A DNA stretch of 19,021 bases. Origin: an uncultured Bacteroidales bacterium (lineage in GTDB: Bacteria; Bacteroidota; Bacteroidia; Bacteroidales; UBA3663). Within the stretch, counting starts at the first letter, position 1. Each line of letters begins with the position of its first letter. The position numbers were made by a program, and so were the translations under genes. The stretch lies in NCBI GenBank assembly GCA_937899265.1, contig CALBPV010000097.1, positions 1-19,021 of the forward strand, in the 5' to 3' direction. Below are positions 14,940 through 19,021 of this stretch, in pieces. The notes below the pieces were generated by a model, which searched no databases, was not told the origin of the DNA, and worked only from the letters and a program-made list of their open reading frames with translations.

Positions 14940-15221
14940 ATTGCTTGACATAACAATTACGCACTTCGTTTCAAACAAATTTCTACTGGTTTGTTTCTTA
15001 CGAGAATCAGAAATCTTCGAAACTACATCTGAAGATTGATTATATAGAATTTGACGCTGCGAAGATAAGACATTTTTTTGAATTGTGCAAATTTTTGGGC
15101 AAAAAAACGCAACAAATGTTCAATATTTTATCGGAAATATGTTGTGCAGCATGTTTTTGTGTCTCATCGGCAAAACCCTGTGTTCGAAAATAGTTTGATT
15201 GGGAGCATCAACGACCCGTCT

Positions 15222-15410
15222 TGGCTCCATCCGTCGGATGAATCCAAAAAATGATTTCCGAGCCTCTATCGTCAGACGATGGATCTGCCAAAAGTTTTCC
15301 AAGCCTCTATCGTCGGACGATAGACCTGCCAAAAGTTTTCCAAGCCTCTATCGTCAGACGATGAATCCGCAAAAAGTTTTTTAAGCCGCCATCGATTATT
15401 GATGGCTCCA
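15222..15410. repeat. Array of five palindromes at 40–41 bp spacing
   Basis: Palindrome centres lie at 15234, 15274, 15315, 15356 and 15397. Three central units (15258–15298, 15299–15339, 15340–15380) are near-identical 41-bp tandem repeats; the outer two have diverged. The third palindrome, TCTATCGTCGGACGATAGA (15306–15324), is perfect over 19 bases. The first reads CATCCG-T-CGGATG and the last GCCATC-7 bases-GATGGC. All share a (C/T)ATC...GATR frame, and the arms stay complementary although their sequences differ. Between palindromes each central unit carries GCCAAAAGTTTT or a close variant. There are no unique spacers. Confidence 0.9.
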
Positions 15411-15490
15411 AACGGATAGTATCTCCCCCTAATCAGACAGGAGTTTAACACAGATTCTGCCGGTGAGCCGTTTTTGTTACTTTTTGACAC

Positions 15491-15527
15491 AAAAACGCCC
15501 GACTCTGTTCTTTTGGGGAGTCAGGCG
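15491..15527 (-). terminator. Rho-independent terminator of the suf operon
   Basis: Stem CGCC-C-GACTC (15496–15505) pairs with GAGTC-A-GGCG (15518–15527) with one mismatch and a 12-base loop. On the minus strand it is followed by TTTTTGTG (plus 15491–15495 and beyond), 28 bases past the sufD stop. Confidence 0.85.
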
Positions 15528-15554
15528 GAATGTCTGTAGCGCAAGTTGTTCGGT

Positions 15555-16919
15555 TCAGCCGCAGTTTTGGCAGGAGGCTGCTGTGCCCAGTTCGCCCCGG
15601 AACCGTTTCTCGACCAGATGGCGAAGGCGGTCCTGAAGGGGGAGGATGCGTATTTTGTCAATGACATCGCTCATGAAAGCGAACATCAGAAGCATCCGGG
15701 CTTCTTCTTCCGGAATGCCGCGTGTGCGCATATAGAACAGAGCAGAGGCATCCAGCTGGCCTACGGTCGCTCCGTGAGAGCATTTCACGTCGTCGGCATA
15801 AATCTCAAGTTCTGGGCGCGCCAGTATATGGGCCTTCGGGGTGAGACAGAGATTGCGGTCGGTCTGATGGGCATCCGTACCCACAGCGCCTTCACGGACC
15901 AGGATTTTTCCCAGGAAACCGCCTTGGGCTTCGTCGTCCAGAACGTATTTGAACAGTTCGTTTGAAGTGCATGAGGGATGACGGTGGTCGATGAACGTGA
16001 GGTTATCGACCTTCTGCTTCCGATCGGCTATGACCATCCCGAAGAGTTGTGTGTCGATGTGCTCGCCGTCGAGGGCGATGTGTGCGTGGTTGCGGGTCGT
16101 ACCGGCGGTGAGCGAGAACTGCCCGATGGCTGCATTCGACCCTTCTGCCTGGCTCACGTAGATTTGCGACAGACGTTGTGAGTTGTCGTGATGTTCCTCG
16201 AGACAATAGTAGTCGAACTGTGCGTTCCTTCCCACATAGATTTCTGCCACTTGCAGCGAGAGCAGCGACCCCAAAGGGTCTCCTTCGTGGAGACGGAGTT
16301 CGTTGTCGTGGTCGCAAACCAGCACATTGGCTTTGGCACCCTCCCCGAGGATGATGAGGATACGTTGGCAAGCCATGAAGTCTTCGACCGAACGGAGCAG
16401 CGAAATCAATTGGAAGGGCTTCTCTATCTGCACGCCGTCGGGCACATAGAGGGCAAAGCCGTCTTGGCAGAGCAACGTGTTGAGTGCCGAAACGCCCAAT
16501 TGACATTGCGGCACATCCTGTGAAGCCAGCTTGTTGTAGTGCCGTCCGGCCAGGTCGGGATACTTCTCCGCAAACTCGCGCAGACTGCCCGCAAAGACAC
16601 CTTCGGGGAGCCTGTCATCGTCCGGACAGGGCAGTAGCTGCTCGTTCACCAGATACCACACCTGTGTCGAGAGTTCGGGCACCGAGCAGGTGAACAGGTT
16701 GGCTCGTGTGACAGGCACCTCGTGACGCGCAAGATTGATGGCATAGTCGGACGAGAGCATGGTTTCCGCATCGGTCGAAGTGAAGTCCTTCGCCCGTTTG
16801 GCCAGCCCCTCCCGTTTCAGGGTCTCGGCTGCCCAAGGCCGTTGGGCATTGAGCACCGGAGCCCCGTTCTTGTCGATGAGGTCACGGCATTCGTTATATA
16901 AATCCAAATACTGTTGCAT
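15555..16919 (-). CDS. sufD: SufD, Fe-S cluster assembly scaffold subunit
   Basis: SufD pairs with SufB and the ATPase SufC in the SufBC2D complex that builds Fe-S clusters in the cytoplasm. The 454-residue product has the beta-helix core typical of SufB/SufD and the C-terminal signature ARPELEIYADDVKCSHGATVG, whose His382 corresponds, by alignment from memory, to E. coli SufD His360 at the SufB–SufD interface. The N-terminal third is helical and variable, as usual. The extreme C-terminus ends ASCQNCG, a CxxC pair whose role is unknown. ATG 16919 follows the sufC stop by 20 bases. It is the last gene before the operon terminator. Confidence 0.95.
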   Translation of the reverse strand: MQQYLDLYNECRDLIDKNGAPVLNAQRPWAAETLKREGLAKRAKDFTSTDAETMLSSDYAINLARHEVPVTRANLFTCSVPELSTQVWYLVNEQLLPCPDDDRLPEGVFAGSLREFAEKYPDLAGRHYNKLASQDVPQCQLGVSALNTLLCQDGFALYVPDGVQIEKPFQLISLLRSVEDFMACQRILIILGEGAKANVLVCDHDNELRLHEGDPLGSLLSLQVAEIYVGRNAQFDYYCLEEHHDNSQRLSQIYVSQAEGSNAAIGQFSLTAGTTRNHAHIALDGEHIDTQLFGMVIADRKQKVDNLTFIDHRHPSCTSNELFKYVLDDEAQGGFLGKILVREGAVGTDAHQTDRNLCLTPKAHILARPELEIYADDVKCSHGATVGQLDASALFYMRTRGIPEEEARMLLMFAFMSDVIDKIRILPLQDRLRHLVEKRFRGELGTAASCQNCG

Positions 16920-16939
16920 GGTGGGGTTCGCTTCTCCAG

Positions 16940-17695
16940 TTACTCTGTTTTCTCCTTCACCCAGTCGAAGCCTTCGTCAAAGATGCGCTTGGCCAGTTCG
17001 GGGCCGCCGTTCTCGACTATCCGTCCCTTATAGACGATGTGGACAAACTGCGGCTCGATATACTCGAGGAGTTTCTGATAGTGGGTAATGACAATCGAAG
17101 CCCGTTCGGCCGATTTGAGACGGTTTACTCCGTCAGAGACGATACGCAAAGCGTCCACATCGAGACCGGAGTCAGTTTCGTCGAGTATCGAAAGGGTAGG
17201 TTCCAGCATCGCCATTTGGAAGATTTCGTTGCGTTTCTTCTCGCCACCCGAAAAACCTTCGTTCACCGAACGGTTGGCCAGTTTGTTGTCGAGCTGAACC
17301 ACGGCCCTCTTCTCGCGCATCATTCGCAGAAATTCCGTTGCCGAGAGTGCCGGCTCGTTGTTGTATTTGCGATGTTCGTTCACTGCCGTGCGCATGAAGT
17401 TCACCATCGAAACGCCCGGAATTTCCACAGGATATTGGAACGAAAGGAAGATGCCTTCCCACGACCGCTGTTCGGGACTCATGGCCAACAGGTCTTTACC
17501 TTTATATAATATGGTACCTTCGGTGACCGTGTATGCCGGGTTGCCGGTAAGTATGGCCGACAGAGTGGATTTGCCGGCTCCGTTGGGACCCATCACCGCG
17601 TGTATCTCGCCGGGATTGATGGTGAGATCGATGCCGCGGAGTATCTCTTTTCCGCCTATCGAGGCATGGAGATTATGTATTTCTAAGAGAGACAT
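16940..17695 (-). CDS. sufC: SufC, Fe-S cluster assembly ATPase
   Basis: SufC is the ABC-type ATPase that drives conformational change in the SufBC2D scaffold. The 251-residue product carries Walker A GPNGAGKST (residues 36–44), the Q-loop block FLSFQYPVEIPGVSM (83–97), the ABC signature FSGGEKKRNE (148–157, the SufC variant), Walker B LSILDETDSGLD with catalytic Glu173, and the H-loop His205 in VITHYQ. Length and motifs are standard. It starts 33 bases after the sufB stop and precedes sufD by 20 bases, consistent with a sufBCD operon. Confidence 0.97.
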   Translation of the reverse strand: MSLLEIHNLHASIGGKEILRGIDLTINPGEIHAVMGPNGAGKSTLSAILTGNPAYTVTEGTILYKGKDLLAMSPEQRSWEGIFLSFQYPVEIPGVSMVNFMRTAVNEHRKYNNEPALSATEFLRMMREKRAVVQLDNKLANRSVNEGFSGGEKKRNEIFQMAMLEPTLSILDETDSGLDVDALRIVSDGVNRLKSAERASIVITHYQKLLEYIEPQFVHIVYKGRIVENGGPELAKRIFDEGFDWVKEKTE

Positions 17696-17728
17696 AGATG
17701 ACTGTTGTTTTATATTGTCTGATGTAAA

Positions 17729-19021
17729 TCAGCCCACGGAATTCTCTATCGAAAGCGAAAGCAGCTTCTGCGCCTCGACCGCAAATTCCATCGGAAGTTT
17801 CGAAACCACTTCTTTGGCGTAACCGCCCACGATGAGACCTACGGCTTCCTCGGGACCGATGCCGCGCTGGTTGCAGTAGAAGAGCTGGTCTTCGTTGATT
17901 TTGGAGGTGGTGGCTTCGTGTTCCACCACGGCTGTGGGGTTTTGTATATCCATCACGGGGAAAGTATGCGCTCCGCTGGTGTTCGACAGCAGCAGCGAGT
18001 CGCACTGAGTGTAGTTTCTCACCCCGTCGGCATCGGGAGCCACCTTCACCAGACCGCGATATGAGTTCTGGGAGTGTCCGGCCGATATACCCTTGGAGAT
18101 GATTCTTGACCGCGAGTTTTTTCCCAGGTGAATCATCTTGGTTCCCGTGTCGGCTTCTTGGTAGTTGTTGGTCACCGCCACGCTGTAGAACTCGCCCGAG
18201 CTGTTGTTTCCTTTGAGCACACAGGAGGGGTATTTCCACGTGATGGCCGAACCCGTTTCGACCTGTGTCCACGAAATCTTGGAGAAATCGCCGGCACAGA
18301 GAGCCCGCTTGGTCACGAGGTTATAGACACCGCCCTTGCCGTCCTTGTCGCCGGGATACCAATTTTGGACGGTCGAGTATTTCACCTCGGCGCGGTCGTG
18401 TACATAGATTTCGACGACAGCCGCGTGGAGCTGGTTCTCGTCGCGCATCGGAGCCGTACAGCCCTCCAGGTAGGAGACATAGGCTTCGTCATCGGCCACT
18501 ATCAGCGTGCGTTCGAACTGTCCTGTGCCCGATGCATTGATACGGAAATAAGAAGCCAGTTCCATCGGACAGCGCACCCCCTTGGGGATATAGACAAATG
18601 AGCCGTCGGAAAAAACCGCCGAATTGAGTGCCGCATAATAGTTGTCGCGCGGTGGAACGACCTTGCCCAGATATTTCTTCACGAGGTCCGGATAAGCCTT
18701 CACTGCCTCGCCGAACGAACAGAAGATAATGCCCAGCTCGGCCAGTTTGTCCTTGTAGGTCGTGGTCTGCGATTCCGAATCGACAATGGCATCGACCGCC
18801 ATTCCCGATGTGCCTTCTTGCTGCACACCCGCCAGCATCTCGCGTTCGCGGAGGGGAATGCCGAGTTTGTCGAACGTCTTGACGATTTCGGGATCGACTT
18901 CTTCCATCGACTTGGGGCCTTCCTTCTTTTTAGGGGCTGCATAGAACGAGATTTTGTCATAGTCGATGGGATCGACCTTCACATGTCCCCATGTCGGCGC
19001 TTCCTGTTTGAGCCACCAGCG
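17729..19021 (-). CDS. sufB: SufB, Fe-S cluster assembly scaffold subunit (partial, N-terminus off the right edge)
   Basis: SufB is the main scaffold on which the SUF system assembles clusters. The 430 visible residues begin in mid-protein with RWWLKQEAPTWGHVKVDPIDYDKISFY, so perhaps 40–60 N-terminal residues are missing; the GTG at 18982 in this stretch is internal and not a start. Conserved blocks include FVYIPKGVRCPMELASYFRI, SRIISKGISAGHSQNSYRG, NYTQCDSLL (its Cys corresponds, from memory, to E. coli SufB Cys405, which receives sulfur), VVEHEATTSKI and the terminal PMEFAVEAQKLLSLSIENSVG. It is the first visible gene of the suf operon; its promoter lies outside the window. Confidence 0.96.
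   Translation of the reverse strand, partial: RWWLKQEAPTWGHVKVDPIDYDKISFYAAPKKKEGPKSMEEVDPEIVKTFDKLGIPLREREMLAGVQQEGTSGMAVDAIVDSESQTTTYKDKLAELGIIFCSFGEAVKAYPDLVKKYLGKVVPPRDNYYAALNSAVFSDGSFVYIPKGVRCPMELASYFRINASGTGQFERTLIVADDEAYVSYLEGCTAPMRDENQLHAAVVEIYVHDRAEVKYSTVQNWYPGDKDGKGGVYNLVTKRALCAGDFSKISWTQVETGSAITWKYPSCVLKGNNSSGEFYSVAVTNNYQEADTGTKMIHLGKNSRSRIISKGISAGHSQNSYRGLVKVAPDADGVRNYTQCDSLLLSNTSGAHTFPVMDIQNPTAVVEHEATTSKINEDQLFYCNQRGIGPEEAVGLIVGGYAKEVVSKLPMEFAVEAQKLLSLSIENSVG

Larger units (their letters stand above)
14701..15554. other. Gene-poor interval of about 850 bp between wza and sufD
   Basis: No convincing protein-coding gene is visible: the open frames at 15120–15332 and 15272–15490 (minus) and 15199–15384 (plus) overlap the repeat array and show no recognisable domain. 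The interval holds, from left to right, the wza promoter, small inverted repeats (AGTGTC/GACACT 14832–14851), a long hairpin terminator (14892–14939), further inverted repeats (AAACAAA/TTTGTTT 14973–14996; AATCTTC/GAAGATT 15012–15037; ATATTT/AAATAT 15123–15140), the palindrome array (15222–15410) and the suf terminator (15491–15527). Confidence 0.8.

Noticed and set aside
15222..15410. CRISPR array
   Set aside because: The 41-bp units are tandem with no unique spacers between them, and no cas genes are visible.
15120..15490. Small proteins encoded in the interval between suf and wza
   Set aside because: The frames (70–72 codons) run through the tandem repeats, overlap one another and show no domain, start context or codon pattern like the neighbouring genes.

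Overview
The window looks like chromosomal DNA of a member of the Bacteroidota, most likely order Bacteroidales. The evidence is the gene orders ftsX–DUF3098–uppP–truB–queA and DUF4271–hemD–rnpA–yidD, which are typical of that group, Bacteroidota-type promoter boxes (TAnnTTTG with an upstream TTTG), weak or absent Shine-Dalgarno sequences, and a Wzc-type kinase with a Gly-Tyr tail. I cannot place it to genus from sequence alone.

Layout. (1) 1–3674, minus strand: a compact envelope/RNA-modification operon reading ftsX, a DUF3098 small membrane protein, uppP, truB and queA; queA runs off the left edge. (2) 3837–8820, plus strand: two consecutive rhomboid-family proteins, a membrane-anchored endonuclease/exonuclease/phosphatase-fold protein, a DUF4271 membrane protein, a uroporphyrinogen-III synthase-like protein (hemD), rnpA and yidD. 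Spacing is tight and several starts overlap or nearly abut the previous stop, so much of this is probably one transcript. (3) 8859–11167, plus strand: a secreted BNR-type beta-propeller protein and a bile acid:sodium symporter-like permease. (4) 11298–14700, minus strand: a two-gene polysaccharide export unit, a Wza-like lipoprotein followed by a Wzc-like co-polymerase/tyrosine kinase, with a clear promoter and a clear terminator. (5) 14701–15554: a gene-poor stretch of about 850 bp containing an array of regularly spaced palindromes and two strong minus-strand terminators. (6) 15555–19021, minus strand: sufB (cut by the right edge), sufC and sufD for Fe-S cluster assembly.

How the genes relate. 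Region 1 combines lipid-carrier recycling (UppP) and division/peptidoglycan control (FtsX) with tRNA modification (TruB, QueA). RnpA and YidD carry out tRNA 5' processing and membrane protein insertion, as in the widespread rnpA–yidD pairing. Wza and Wzc form the outer-membrane and inner-membrane halves of a polysaccharide exporter, but no glycosyltransferases lie here. SufBCD form the scaffold complex for Fe-S clusters; the cysteine desulfurase SufS does not follow sufD.

Most unusual features: five palindromes at 40–41 bp spacing (15222–15410) in an apparently non-coding interval bounded by two same-strand terminators; an in-frame (Gly-Tyr)11 tract at the Wzc C-terminus encoded by a 6-bp repeat; GAAACTT heptad tracts at gene junctions, one of which supplies the hemD stop and the rnpA start; and a 25-nt AT-rich leader element placed before both uppP and the DUF3098 gene. 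No mobile element, CRISPR array, tRNA or rRNA was recognised.
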